Of a stretch of DNA of 64,000 nt, positions 26,282-35,596 are shown piece by piece. The position numbers were made by a program, and so were the translations under genes. The stretch comes from an uncultured SAR86 cluster bacterium (lineage in GTDB: Bacteria > Pseudomonadota > Gammaproteobacteria > Magnimaribacterales > AG-339-G14): the NCBI GenBank assembly GCA_902561325.1, contig CACEOL010000001.1:1-64000 (forward strand), given 5' to 3'. The stretch's first letter is position 1, and the number at the start of each line of letters is the position of its first letter. The notes under the pieces are model-generated. The model did not search any database and was not told the DNA's origin. It worked only from the letters and a program-made list of their open reading frames with translations.

Positions 26282-26852
26282 AATACCTAAAAGCCAAGTA
26301 GAGCTAATTAATCTCATTTTTGCCGAATTAGAAATTACTTTTCACAATCAATTTCATAAAGCATTTCCTGATGAGGAAACCCTTACCTTAGCTAAGCAAC
26401 TTTGGCTTGCAAAACTAGAAAAATATCAAAATGAGATAGTATTCAGAGCAATAGATAAAATCATAGAAACTTCAAAATATTTGCCATCTCTGAGTTCGGT
26501 TTTAAATCAAATTAAAGAATTAAAACTTCGTGAACAAAACATCCCTTCTTCAAACGCTGCTTACATTGAAGCTAGTTCTTTAGGAGAGACAAGTCCTATG
26601 GATTTTAATTGGTCACACCCATTCATTTATCATGCTGGTGCAAAAGTAGGCTGGTATAGACTAAAAACAGAATCTGAATTCGATATAAAAAAGGAATTCT
26701 TAAGTGTTTACGAGAAAATATTAGAAGAAAGTGAATTCAAGGAAAGCTTGCTCCTTTTGCCGGTAAATAATGAAGAAATGACCGACGAAAAACCTCTTTC
26801 AAGTGAAAAACAAAAAGAAAGATTGGAAGATATAAAAAAGAAATATTTATAG
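26253..26852 (+). CDS. Lambda P-like replicative helicase loader
   Basis: A 199-residue protein resembling phage lambda replication protein P in its whole layout: an N-terminal helical part (IFAELEITFHNQFHKAF, residues 22-38), LAKQLWLAKL, KYLPSLSSVLNQIKEL (75-90, compare the LPSPGQFVAW region of P), the conserved HPFIYHAGAKVGWYRL (122-137), and a C-terminal KQKERLEDIKKKYL. Lambda P recruits and loads DnaB at the origin. It overlaps the DnaT-like gene by 29 bases, so the two are coupled. No other phage genes are near and base composition matches the neighbours, so it looks domesticated. A short gap then leads to the RND operon. Confidence 0.75.
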   Translation: MSGQLTSKIKIPKSQVELINLIFAELEITFHNQFHKAFPDEETLTLAKQLWLAKLEKYQNEIVFRAIDKIIETSKYLPSLSSVLNQIKELKLREQNIPSSNAAYIEASSLGETSPMDFNWSHPFIYHAGAKVGWYRLKTESEFDIKKEFLSVYEKILEESEFKESLLLLPVNNEEMTDEKPLSSEKQKERLEDIKKKYL

Positions 26853-26860
26853 TTTTTCCT

Positions 26861-26869
26861 TGATATAAT
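26861..26869 (+). promoter_or_regulatory. Extended -10 promoter of the RND operon
   Basis: TGATATAAT is a perfect extended -10 element (TG, one base, TATAAT at 26864-26869). The -35 region is poor, as is usual for extended -10 promoters. Transcription would start near 26876, leaving a leader of about 30 bases that includes AAGGAA at 26895-26900, seven bases before the adaptor ATG. Confidence 0.55.
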
Positions 26870-26907
26870 CGCGTCTCGCCTCAATATATTAATTAAGGAA
26901 AAAATAA

Positions 26908-27963
26908 ATGAGTATAGTTACAAGGCTTCTTTCTAGATCCAACTTAGAATGGGCATCAATTTTTATTGGTTTTGCAATTATCTGGATGGTCTCCGGATTA
27001 TTTGTTCAAGAACCAGCTCCTCCAGCATTGATTGAAAAAAAAGATGCAGTAGTTAGGGTCATCGATCAGAAAGCAGAAAATTTTTCCAAGGAAATTGTAG
27101 TCAAAGGCTTTACTAAAGCTGATAAAAAAGTATTAGTTAAATCAGAAACCTCTGGAAAAATAATTGAACTACCAGTAGAACAAGGTTCTTTCATAAAAAA
27201 AGGAGAAGTAATTTGTTCCCTATTTGTTGCAGAAAGGCAGGCTAATTTTGATAAAGCTTTACTTGATTATAATTCTGCAAAAAAACTTTTCGAAGAAGAG
27301 CTTTATTCATCCAAACAACTCCAAAATGCAAAATCAAATTATGAGAGAGCTAAGTTAGAATTGGACTATGCAAAAATCAAAGCTCCATTTGATGGCGTGG
27401 TAGATAAGATTGATCTGGATGTTGGAGATTTTTTAAACCGTGGATCAACTTGTGCTACTGTTTTGGATTTAGACCCAATGATGGTAACAGGAGATATTTC
27501 TGAAAGTGAACTTTTAACTTTTACAAAAGATAGTGGTGTAAAAGTTATTACAAATGACGGTCAAGAGTATCAAGGTAATATCACCTTTATCTCATCATCT
27601 GCAGATGAAATGATGCATACTTTTGACATAGAAATTTCAATTCCCAATCCACTTAGAAAAATCAAAGATGGTCAAACTGCTAAAGTAATAGTCTCAGCTA
27701 CCCCACAACCTGCTCACATTGTCCCGCTATCAATTCTTCGATTAGATGAGGCAGGCAACATTGGCGTAAGAGTCGTAAATAAAGATAACCTAGTTGAGTT
27801 TTATACAGTTGAAATAATTCAAGATACAGAGAATGGTGTTTGGGTCTCTGGTCTTCCTTTCAATTCAAGAATCATTACTGTTGGTCAGGACTACGTCAAT
27901 AATAATGAAAAAGTCGATATTGCCATTGACTATAGACTGAATAAGGATGAAAACATTAATTGA
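26908..27963 (+). CDS. RND efflux periplasmic adaptor subunit (membrane fusion protein)
   Basis: A 351-residue membrane fusion protein that would link the inner membrane pump to an outer membrane channel. Residues about 14-31 form a single N-terminal membrane anchor (WASIFIGFAIIWMVSGLF) without a lipobox. A biotinyl/lipoyl-like half (VKSETSGKIIELPVEQGSFIKKG), a short coiled-coil hairpin and the second half (KIKAPFDGVVDKIDLDVGD) follow, then the beta-barrel. It overlaps the pump gene by 17 bases. No TolC-type gene is in the window. The substrate is unknown. Confidence 0.88.
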   Translation: MSIVTRLLSRSNLEWASIFIGFAIIWMVSGLFVQEPAPPALIEKKDAVVRVIDQKAENFSKEIVVKGFTKADKKVLVKSETSGKIIELPVEQGSFIKKGEVICSLFVAERQANFDKALLDYNSAKKLFEEELYSSKQLQNAKSNYERAKLELDYAKIKAPFDGVVDKIDLDVGDFLNRGSTCATVLDLDPMMVTGDISESELLTFTKDSGVKVITNDGQEYQGNITFISSSADEMMHTFDIEISIPNPLRKIKDGQTAKVIVSATPQPAHIVPLSILRLDEAGNIGVRVVNKDNLVEFYTVEIIQDTENGVWVSGLPFNSRIITVGQDYVNNNEKVDIAIDYRLNKDENIN

Positions 27964-30900
27964 TTTTTTTGTAGACCGTTACAAAGCTACATTTACATTT
28001 CTAACCTTTGTATTGGTCTGGGGATTTACCTCTGTTATACAAATTCCAGCATCTGCCTATTCAGACATCAATATTCCTTATGTTTTTGTTTCTACCTACT
28101 ACGATGGCGTTTCTGCACAAGACTCAGAAAGGCTTGTTACTAGGCCAATAGAACAAAAATTAAAAACTGCAGATGAGTTAGTAGATATTCAATCTTATAG
28201 CAGACAAAACATGTCTTACGTGATTTTAGAATTTCCGGTTGAATATTCCAAAGATAAGGCAGTACAAGATGTCAAAGACCTTATTGACGAGGTAAAACAA
28301 GAGTTACCATCAGAATCAGATGATCCTGTAGTAAAAGAGTTTACTCTGGATGAATTTCCAATTATGGATATAAATCTGATTTCAAGTTCATCAAACCAAC
28401 GTGAACTGTTGGCTTTTGCAAGGCAATTACAAACTTCGATAGAAGCATTACCCGATGTTTTGGAAGCTCAACTTAGAGGTGTTCCTGATGACTTACTTGA
28501 AGCTTCCATAGATAAAACAAAACTAGAAAGCTATAACGTATCTCCGAGAGATTTATACAACGCAATTGGAGATGCAAATAGAGCAATTCCAGCAGGCGAC
28601 CTAAGGTCAGCAACAGGTAAATTTTCCGTTTTAGTGCCATCTGTTTTTGAGGATGTGACTGATGTTGAGAACATTCCAGTTATTGAAAGCAATGGAAAAG
28701 TAATTACTCTAAAAGATCTAGTTACCCTTAAAAGAACATTTAAAGATAGAGATTCCTTTTCCAGGGTAAATGGAAAAGATTCTGTGACGCTGTCAATTAT
28801 GAAAAGACAGGATGCCAAAGAAGTTGTAGCAGCAGCAAAAGTAAACTATGTCTTAGATGAGTTTCGACCTAACTTGCCGGCAGGAGTAGAATTAATAATC
28901 ACGCAAGATAGAACCGGTTGGTCTTCTATGATGGTTGGTGAGTTGGGAGGAAATATTCTAACTGCATTAATTTTAGTGATGACAATTGTTGTTGGAACAA
29001 TGGGATTGAGGTCTTCGACAATGGTTGCAATGGCCATTCCGACCTGTTTTCTTTTTGCATCAATTTTTTTAGCTGCAATAGATTACAGCTTTAATTTTAT
29101 GGTTTGTTTTGGACTATTAATATCTTTAGGTATGTTGATAGACGGTTGTGTTGTGGTAGTTGAGTATGCTGATAGAAAAATGGCTGAGGGTTTTGAAAGA
29201 ATTGAAGCATATAAGTTTTCCGCAAAAAGAATGTTTTGGCCTGTCACAATTTCAATAGGTACAACCTTATCTATTTTTGTTCCAATGTTTTTTATGCCAG
29301 GAGTTTCTGGACAATTTTTAAGGCCAATGATTACAACATTGTTTATTGTCTTATCGGGTTCGGTATTGTATGCATTAGTCTTCACTCCAGCTATTGGGTC
29401 TAGATTTGGCAATTTGGGAATTAGAAAATCTAGAACCTTAGAAAATGCCAGTATTCTTGAGCATGGAGATCCCACACAAATTGATGGTCTTACAGGTACG
29501 TACGCGAGAGCCTTAAGAAAGGTGATTCAATCTCCCGGGAAATTCGCCGTCTTTGTCATTTTATCAGTTGTGACAATTTTCATGTTGTACGGTGAACATG
29601 CTCCTGGAAGTAGGTTCTTCATTGAAGAAGAGCCGATGGAAATGGAAGTAAAAATTGAAGGTCGAGGCAGTTTTGGTGAGTCGGAAAAATTAGGTTTCTT
29701 AAAAGAAATTGAAGATATTGTTTTAAGCATTCCCGGTCCACGATCTATTTCTTTGAATATGAATGGCGTTGCGGATCCCAGAGATAGAGGTAATTCAGAT
29801 GAAATAGGAACCATTTTTATTGAAATGCCTTTTGAAAAAAATCTGCAACGTACAGGCTGGGATGTATACGATGAACTTTTGGAAAAAACCAAAGATATTC
29901 CGGGACTAGTAGTAAATGCAAAGATTAGAGAAAATGGCCCGCCAACCGACTCTCCAATAGAGATAGATGTATTTGGTAAAGATTTTGACATGGTAACTGA
30001 TGCAACCATTGCTTTAACGAAGTATATGAAAGATTCTGTTCCAGGCGCAAAAAATATCTATAACACCATTCCAACAAATCTTTTGAAATGGACAATTAAA
30101 ATTGATAAAGAAAGAGCAAGGCAATTTGGAGTAGCAACTCAAGATATTGGAGCAGCAATTCAATTTATGACTGCTGGGGTAAAAGTAGGGGAATACAGAC
30201 CCGCAGACTTAGATGAAGAAGTAGACATCAGAGTTAGATTTCCAGCTGATCAGAGAAGATTAGATCAGTTCAATGAACTAACTGTAAACACAAGATTTGG
30301 ACAAGCCCCATTGAGTAGTTTTGTAGAGGTCGTTCCAGCCTATATTCCACCTTCTATTCGAAGAGTATCTGGAGAAAGAGCTTTTACTGTAGCAGCAGAG
30401 TATGCAAAAGGCTCTTTAGTGGAGGATGTAATTCCAAAAATTGAGCAGTGGATAGCTGATAACAATGAGTACGAACGATTGCAATTTAGGTTTGGTGGAC
30501 AACAAGCGGAGTCTGATGCAAACTCGGCTTTCTTTCTGTTTGCTTTTATTGTTGGCATATTTTTAATGTCGATTTTGTTGATGGTTCAACTTAACAGTTT
30601 CTATCAAGTTTTTGTAATCGTATCTGCCGTAATATTATCTACTGCTGGGGTTTTGCTTGGTTTATTGGTAACACAACAAGTTTCTAGCTCTTTATTTACA
30701 AGTTTAGGAGTTATTGCTTTGGCAGGAATTGTTGTCAACAATAATATTGTTCTAGTTGATACATACAATGTAATCACTAAAGAGAATCCAAATTTATCCA
30801 GAGAGCAAATAGTAATTCGTACAGCTGCGCAAAGACTAAGACCTATTATCCTAACGACAGCAACTACTGTTATCGGGTTATTACCATTGGCTTTGGGGAT

Positions 30901-31111
30901 TGGTGTAGATTTTTATCAAAGAAGTGTTGAAGTCGGAGGAAGAGTTTCCGAGTGGTGGCAACCTATGTCTTTTGCTGTTGTTTGTGGTCTGTCTTTCGCT
31001 TCAGCATTAACCTTGTTCTTAACACCTTGTTGGCTTATGCTACCTGAAGCTATAAGAAAAACATTCAGAAACGTAAAAAACATATTTTTAAAAACAGCCA
31101 GTGAACGATAA
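27947..31111 (+). CDS. RND-family efflux transporter permease
   Basis: A 1054-residue inner membrane pump of the HAE/AcrB-like superfamily with the 12-helix, two large periplasmic loop layout. In helix 4 the proton-relay position reads GMLIDGCVVVVEYADR (near residue 398): only the first of the two Asp of AcrB (DD) is kept, the second being Gly. Helix 10 reads GIVVNNNIVLVD where AcrB has a Lys in AKNAI. It therefore belongs to a subclass different from AcrB/MexB. Upstream is its adaptor; xseB begins inside its last codons. The substrate cannot be deduced. Confidence 0.9.
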   Translation: MKTLIDFFVDRYKATFTFLTFVLVWGFTSVIQIPASAYSDINIPYVFVSTYYDGVSAQDSERLVTRPIEQKLKTADELVDIQSYSRQNMSYVILEFPVEYSKDKAVQDVKDLIDEVKQELPSESDDPVVKEFTLDEFPIMDINLISSSSNQRELLAFARQLQTSIEALPDVLEAQLRGVPDDLLEASIDKTKLESYNVSPRDLYNAIGDANRAIPAGDLRSATGKFSVLVPSVFEDVTDVENIPVIESNGKVITLKDLVTLKRTFKDRDSFSRVNGKDSVTLSIMKRQDAKEVVAAAKVNYVLDEFRPNLPAGVELIITQDRTGWSSMMVGELGGNILTALILVMTIVVGTMGLRSSTMVAMAIPTCFLFASIFLAAIDYSFNFMVCFGLLISLGMLIDGCVVVVEYADRKMAEGFERIEAYKFSAKRMFWPVTISIGTTLSIFVPMFFMPGVSGQFLRPMITTLFIVLSGSVLYALVFTPAIGSRFGNLGIRKSRTLENASILEHGDPTQIDGLTGTYARALRKVIQSPGKFAVFVILSVVTIFMLYGEHAPGSRFFIEEEPMEMEVKIEGRGSFGESEKLGFLKEIEDIVLSIPGPRSISLNMNGVADPRDRGNSDEIGTIFIEMPFEKNLQRTGWDVYDELLEKTKDIPGLVVNAKIRENGPPTDSPIEIDVFGKDFDMVTDATIALTKYMKDSVPGAKNIYNTIPTNLLKWTIKIDKERARQFGVATQDIGAAIQFMTAGVKVGEYRPADLDEEVDIRVRFPADQRRLDQFNELTVNTRFGQAPLSSFVEVVPAYIPPSIRRVSGERAFTVAAEYAKGSLVEDVIPKIEQWIADNNEYERLQFRFGGQQAESDANSAFFLFAFIVGIFLMSILLMVQLNSFYQVFVIVSAVILSTAGVLLGLLVTQQVSSSLFTSLGVIALAGIVVNNNIVLVDTYNVITKENPNLSREQIVIRTAAQRLRPIILTTATTVIGLLPLALGIGVDFYQRSVEVGGRVSEWWQPMSFAVVCGLSFASALTLFLTPCWLMLPEAIRKTFRNVKNIFLKTASER

Positions 31112-31343
31112 ATCCAAAGAAAAAAGTTTAGATTTTGAAAAATCTTTAGCAAAACTAGAAAGCATTATTGAAGCGCTTGAAGATGGCGATCTACCTCTGA
31201 ATGAATCAATAAAAACTTTTGAAGAGGGAGTGAAGTTAACCAAATACTGTCAGGAACTCCTCACCAAAGCTGAATTGAAAATTCAAAAGCTTTTAGAAAA
31301 AGATGATGGCACGCTTGATCTAGAAGACTTTGATGACAAATAA
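31101..31343 (+). CDS. xseB: Exodeoxyribonuclease VII small subunit
   Basis: An 80-residue helical protein that binds XseA. The family core SLAKLESIIEALEDGDLPLNES and FEEGVKL are plain. The start is a GTG at 31101, 11 bases inside the RND gene, so it is probably translated from the pump's transcript. Followed by ispA and dxs with overlaps, the usual gammaproteobacterial order. Confidence 0.93.
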   Translation: MNDKSKEKSLDFEKSLAKLESIIEALEDGDLPLNESIKTFEEGVKLTKYCQELLTKAELKIQKLLEKDDGTLDLEDFDDK

Positions 31344-32250
31344 TTTAGAAGATTTAGACATTAAAGATCTCTCTTTTTTAAATAAGAACTTAAAAAGGAT
31401 AGATAAAGCAATTCTTGAATCTTTACCCTCTAAAAACTTTTCAAAAATTTCCAAGGCTATACACTACTCTGTTTTAAATGGCGGAAAGAGAATCAGACCT
31501 CAACTAGTTTTATTAATGGCAGAAGCATTAAAAGTTGATGTTAGTCCTAAAACTATTGATTTAATGGCTGCTTCTGGAGAACTAATTCATTGTTATTCAT
31601 TGATTCATGATGATTTACCTTCAATGGATGATGATGATTTCAGAAGAGGAAAGCTTTCTTGTCATAAAAAATTTGATGAAGCGACCGCAATATTAGCAGG
31701 AGATGCTATACAGCCTCTTGCGTTGGAAGTTTTGACAACCATTAAAGATAAAAAACTTGAATCCGAACAAAAGCTAAAAATCATTAACCTGTTCGCAAAA
31801 GCATGTGGACCAAGGGGAATGGTTGAAGGACAAAGTCGAGACTTAGCTGCAGAAGGAAAAAAAATTCAGGTTAGAGACTTGGATGAAATACATTATTTGA
31901 AGACAGGAAAACTTATAGAGGCCTGTGTTGAATCTATTTGTATTCTTAAAGATGGATTATCAAAAAAAGATAAGATAGCTTTTTTAACTTTTGCAAAAAA
32001 ATTTGGGTTAGCCTTCCAGATTAAGGATGATATTTTAGACGTTCTTGGAGATGAGAAGAAAATTGGTAAGCCGTTAAACTCTGATTCCAAGCAAAATAAA
32101 GCCACCTACCCTTCTATTATTGGTCTTAAAGCATCTCAGGAAAGGGCTGAGAAATTATGCCTTGATGCTTTAAAGATATTGTCAAAGCTACCTTATAATA
32201 CTGAGAATTTAATAAAATTATCAAAATTTATAATTTTGAGAGATAAATAA
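31333..32250 (+). CDS. ispA: Farnesyl diphosphate synthase / short-chain polyprenyl synthase
   Basis: Condenses DMAPP and GPP with IPP to farnesyl diphosphate. It has 305 residues from the ATG at 31333 (a TTG one codon earlier is open). First Asp-rich motif HDDLPSMDDDDFRRG, second KDDILDVLGD, plus GGKRIRPQL and the GDAI(Q) segment: all typical of the IspA subfamily. It overlaps xseB by 11 bases, and its TAA shares an A with the dxs ATG (TAATG). Confidence 0.94.
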   Translation: MTNNLEDLDIKDLSFLNKNLKRIDKAILESLPSKNFSKISKAIHYSVLNGGKRIRPQLVLLMAEALKVDVSPKTIDLMAASGELIHCYSLIHDDLPSMDDDDFRRGKLSCHKKFDEATAILAGDAIQPLALEVLTTIKDKKLESEQKLKIINLFAKACGPRGMVEGQSRDLAAEGKKIQVRDLDEIHYLKTGKLIEACVESICILKDGLSKKDKIAFLTFAKKFGLAFQIKDDILDVLGDEKKIGKPLNSDSKQNKATYPSIIGLKASQERAEKLCLDALKILSKLPYNTENLIKLSKFIILRDK

Positions 32251-34139
32251 TGAAGACTTATTCTGAAATTCCATTATCTTTGCCTTCCACTCCCTTACTG
32301 GATAAAGTGAATTATCCCGCTGATTTGAGAAAATTAACAAAAAAGGAAGTTCATCAATTTTCAGATGAATTAAGAGAATATTTAATCTATTCAGTTTCAC
32401 AAAGTGGCGGTCATTTTGGAGCAGGTCTAGGGGTTATTGAATTAACTGTTGCCTTGCACTACATATTCAATACTCCTGAGGATAATTTGATCTGGGATGT
32501 TGGTCATCAAAGTTATCCTCATAAAATTATCACAGGAAGAAAAAAGGAAATTTCTTCTATAAGGTCTAAAAATGGTTTGCACCCATTTACAAATATTGAA
32601 GAGAGCATCTACGATTCATTTGGTGCGGGACACTCGAGTACCTCTATCAGTGCTGCACTTGGCATGGCAGTTGCCAAACCTGAGAAAAATCATGTTGCAG
32701 TGATTGGTGATGGCGCTATGACTGCGGGAATGGCTTATGAAGCGCTAGCGCACGCAGGATCTCTGGACTCGGATATTTTAGTTATTTTGAATGATAACAG
32801 CATGTCTATTTCAAGAAATATAGGTGGTTTTTCAAATTATTTAGCGAGAATTTGGGCAAGTAAATTTTATACTTCTGTCAGAGAAGGAGGAAAAACAGCT
32901 TTAAGATTTATCCCTTCTGCTAAAAATTTTGCAAAAAGAGCAGAAACGCATTTTAAAGGTATGTTAGCCCCAGGAACTCTATTTGAAGAACTGGGTTTTA
33001 ATTATATTGGCCCCATGGATGGTCATAATCTAAACGAAATGTTAAAAACTTTAAAAAATTTAAAAGATATTAAAGGCCCAAAACTTTTGCATTTGATAAC
33101 TCAAAAAGGAAAAGGATTTTTACCTGCAGAGAAAAATCCAATTGGGTTTCATGCTCTAAATAAAATTGAAACTACAGAAAGTAATTCCAACGGGAAAAAA
33201 TATTCTACAGTTTTTGGGGATTGGCTCTTAAAAAAAGTGGAAGATGGCGATGATAACTTAGTAGCCATTACTCCAGCTATGTCAGAAGGCTCAGGCATGA
33301 ATGATTTTGCTGAAAAAAATCCAGATAAATTTTTCGATGTCGCTATTGCTGAGCAACATAGTATGACCTTTGCTGCAGGTTTAGCTAAAGAAGGAAAAAA
33401 ACCTATTCTTGCTATTTATTCCACATTTTTGCAAAGAGCATATGATCAATTAATTCACGATGTTGCTTTACAAAAATTAGACGTAACTTTAGCCATAGAC
33501 AGAGCTGGTTTTGTAGGAGGAGATGGGGCAACTCATGCAGGTATCTTTGATGTTTCTTTTCTGAGGTGTATCCCAAACATGATTATTATGAGCCCCTCTG
33601 ATGAGAATGAATGCTGGCAAATGCTCTCCACAGGATATAATTATCATGGGCCAGCAGCAATACGTTACCCGAGAGGTGAAGGACCTGGTGTTGAAATTTC
33701 TAAAAACTTTGATTCTCTCGAAATTGGTAAGGCAAAAGTTATTAATGAAGCGGTATCAGAGCTTGTCATTTTCTCTTTCGGTAATATGTTACATTTATCG
33801 ATGGAAATTGCTGACGCATTAAACTGTTCTTTGGTAGATATGAGATTTATAAAGCCTCTTGACGAAGAAATCATAGAAAAATATGCAAAAACTTACAAAC
33901 ATATTGTTTCCATTGAAGAAAATGTAGTAACCGGTGGAGCAGGTTCAGCGGTAAATGAATTTTTATCAAAAATTGGCTATTCTGAAAAACTTAAGATTTT
34001 TGGGATTCCTGATGAATTTCCAATAGTCGGTAGCCAAGAGGATCAAAGAGAAGCGGCAGGTTTAACAAAAAATAAAATTATAGAAAAACTTTCTCAAGAA
34101 CTAGACTTAAAAAATTTGGATAAAAAAGTTTCCGCCTAA
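32250..34139 (+). CDS. dxs: 1-deoxy-D-xylulose-5-phosphate synthase
   Basis: Thiamine diphosphate enzyme that begins the MEP isoprenoid pathway from pyruvate and glyceraldehyde 3-phosphate. It has 629 residues. Seen are GGHFGAGLGVIELTVALHY, WDVGHQSYPHKIITGR, the ThDP motif GDGAMTAGMAYEALAHAG, AIAEQHSMTFAAGLA and DRAGFVGGDGATHAG. Its last 33 bases run opposite the 3' end of pgpA. Confidence 0.97.
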   Translation: MKTYSEIPLSLPSTPLLDKVNYPADLRKLTKKEVHQFSDELREYLIYSVSQSGGHFGAGLGVIELTVALHYIFNTPEDNLIWDVGHQSYPHKIITGRKKEISSIRSKNGLHPFTNIEESIYDSFGAGHSSTSISAALGMAVAKPEKNHVAVIGDGAMTAGMAYEALAHAGSLDSDILVILNDNSMSISRNIGGFSNYLARIWASKFYTSVREGGKTALRFIPSAKNFAKRAETHFKGMLAPGTLFEELGFNYIGPMDGHNLNEMLKTLKNLKDIKGPKLLHLITQKGKGFLPAEKNPIGFHALNKIETTESNSNGKKYSTVFGDWLLKKVEDGDDNLVAITPAMSEGSGMNDFAEKNPDKFFDVAIAEQHSMTFAAGLAKEGKKPILAIYSTFLQRAYDQLIHDVALQKLDVTLAIDRAGFVGGDGATHAGIFDVSFLRCIPNMIIMSPSDENECWQMLSTGYNYHGPAAIRYPRGEGPGVEISKNFDSLEIGKAKVINEAVSELVIFSFGNMLHLSMEIADALNCSLVDMRFIKPLDEEIIEKYAKTYKHIVSIEENVVTGGAGSAVNEFLSKIGYSEKLKIFGIPDEFPIVGSQEDQREAAGLTKNKIIEKLSQELDLKNLDKKVSA

Positions 34140-34631
34140 TAAAGTTAGGCCTGCAAATACGCCTGCCAATAAATCATCCAAAACAATTCCTAAACCTGAT
34201 TTGAATTTTCTATCAAAAAAAGAGATAGGATGAGGTTTAAAAATGTCAAAAAAACGAAAAAGAACAAATAGAATGCAAGCAGCAAGATAGGATGCTTCCA
34301 GCCATTCTGAAGTTGAAAAGTTATAGACTCCCAAAAAAGGTATAAACAAAAAAGATAGCCATGCACCAGCAACTTCATCAATCACAATTGCCTTTTGATC
34401 TTTTTCTACTAAGTCTTTTGAGGCAATCTCACAAACAATTATTGACGAAACAACAAAGCAAAGAAATAGCGAAACAATTAGAAAAAAACTTAATTGAAGA
34501 TAAATAAAAAGGAAAAATAATAAAAGCCCCGCTAAAGATCCCCAAGTTCCTGGGGCTATTGGTAAAAGCCCTATTCCAAAGAAAGATGCCAAAAGGTGAG
34601 AGAATTTATTTAGTTCGGGAAATTTATTCAT
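34107..34631 (-). CDS. pgpA: Phosphatidylglycerophosphatase A
   Basis: Membrane phosphatase that turns phosphatidylglycerol phosphate into phosphatidylglycerol, the step after PgsA. It has 174 residues from the ATG at 34631, which overlaps the thiL stop (TGATG). Motifs: APGTWGSLAG, VIDEVAGAW and FRFFDIFKPHPISFFD with the acidic catalytic residues, LDDLLAGVFAG near the end. The stop lies inside the convergent dxs gene (33-base overlap). Confidence 0.93.
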   Translation of the reverse strand: MNKFPELNKFSHLLASFFGIGLLPIAPGTWGSLAGLLLFFLFIYLQLSFFLIVSLFLCFVVSSIIVCEIASKDLVEKDQKAIVIDEVAGAWLSFLFIPFLGVYNFSTSEWLEASYLAACILFVLFRFFDIFKPHPISFFDRKFKSGLGIVLDDLLAGVFAGLTLLGGNFFIQIF

Positions 34632-35578
34632 CAACTTAAATGATTGTAGCTTTTGTCTCTTATGAATATTTCTTTTTTATCTTGATAAATCTTAATGCCT
34701 TTTCTTGAAGTCATTTCGCCTATCTTAAATTTTTTAAATTTTAATTTTTTGCACAGTTGAGACAACTTGGGTTCTTTATTTTTTGGTACAGTAAAACACA
34801 GTTCATAATCATCTCCCCAAGTTAATGCTTCTTTGAAAGGGCCTTTGTAAGGAATTACATCAATATTTATTTCAGCGCCTAAATTACTTTGCTGACAGAT
34901 ATGACCCAAATCTCCTAGTAACCCGTCAGAAACATCTATACAACTACTAGCAATATTTCTTAAATTTTTTCCCAGTAAAGTATGAACTTTGGGCTGGAGA
35001 AACTTTTTAGCATGTTTTTTTTCTTCAATATTTAGATTTTTTTTCTTTGACTGAATTGCTTTTAAACCCAATTTAGCAATACCTAAGACTCCACTAACAT
35101 AAATTGAATCGCCAACTTTTGCACCATTTCTAGAAATAAAATCTTTATGATTTACTTCACCACAAACTCCGACCGAGACAGAACATTCTCTTCCTTTCAC
35201 AAGGTCCCCGCCAATAATTGGTACCTGATAGGTTTTAGTAAATAGTTTTAAACCCCTTGCAAAGTCTTTTAACCAAGCTAATTCTTTGCTTGGTGTTACA
35301 AGTCCTATGGACAGCCATTTTAGAGTTCCACCACAAGCGGGAATGTCGCTAGCTGCTACACAACAAGCTCTGTAAGCAATTTCATTTGGAGCTAAGGTCT
35401 TTGGAAAATGTATATCAGCATTTGAAACATCTGTAGAAAAGATTAGATCTGATTTATTAGCTAAAAAAAGGGCTGAATCATCGCCAGGCCCAACGATAAT
35501 ACCTGAGGAGTCGTTGTATTGACTCCCCAAGTTTTTAAAGTATTTTTGTAGGACTAAAAATTCATCCGATTCTTTCAT
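34631..35578 (-). CDS. thiL: Thiamine-monophosphate kinase
   Basis: Makes thiamine diphosphate from the monophosphate, a cofactor needed by Dxs next door. It has 315 residues of the PurM-like fold: GPGDDSALF near residue 31, FSTDVSNADIHFPK, IPIIGGDL(VKG) and SSCIDVSDGLLGDLGH. The usual nusB-thiL-pgpA order is broken here: nusB sits at 46052 with the riboflavin genes. Confidence 0.93.
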   Translation of the reverse strand: MKESDEFLVLQKYFKNLGSQYNDSSGIIVGPGDDSALFLANKSDLIFSTDVSNADIHFPKTLAPNEIAYRACCVAASDIPACGGTLKWLSIGLVTPSKELAWLKDFARGLKLFTKTYQVPIIGGDLVKGRECSVSVGVCGEVNHKDFISRNGAKVGDSIYVSGVLGIAKLGLKAIQSKKKNLNIEEKKHAKKFLQPKVHTLLGKNLRNIASSCIDVSDGLLGDLGHICQQSNLGAEINIDVIPYKGPFKEALTWGDDYELCFTVPKNKEPKLSQLCKKLKFKKFKIGEMTSRKGIKIYQDKKEIFIRDKSYNHLS

Positions 35579-35596
35579 TTAGAATCGGATAAATAA

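Noticed and set aside
25325-26852. Prophage remnant
   Set aside because: Only replication-type genes are present, there is no integrase, attachment repeat or structural gene, base use matches the neighbours, and the genes are coupled to aroG.
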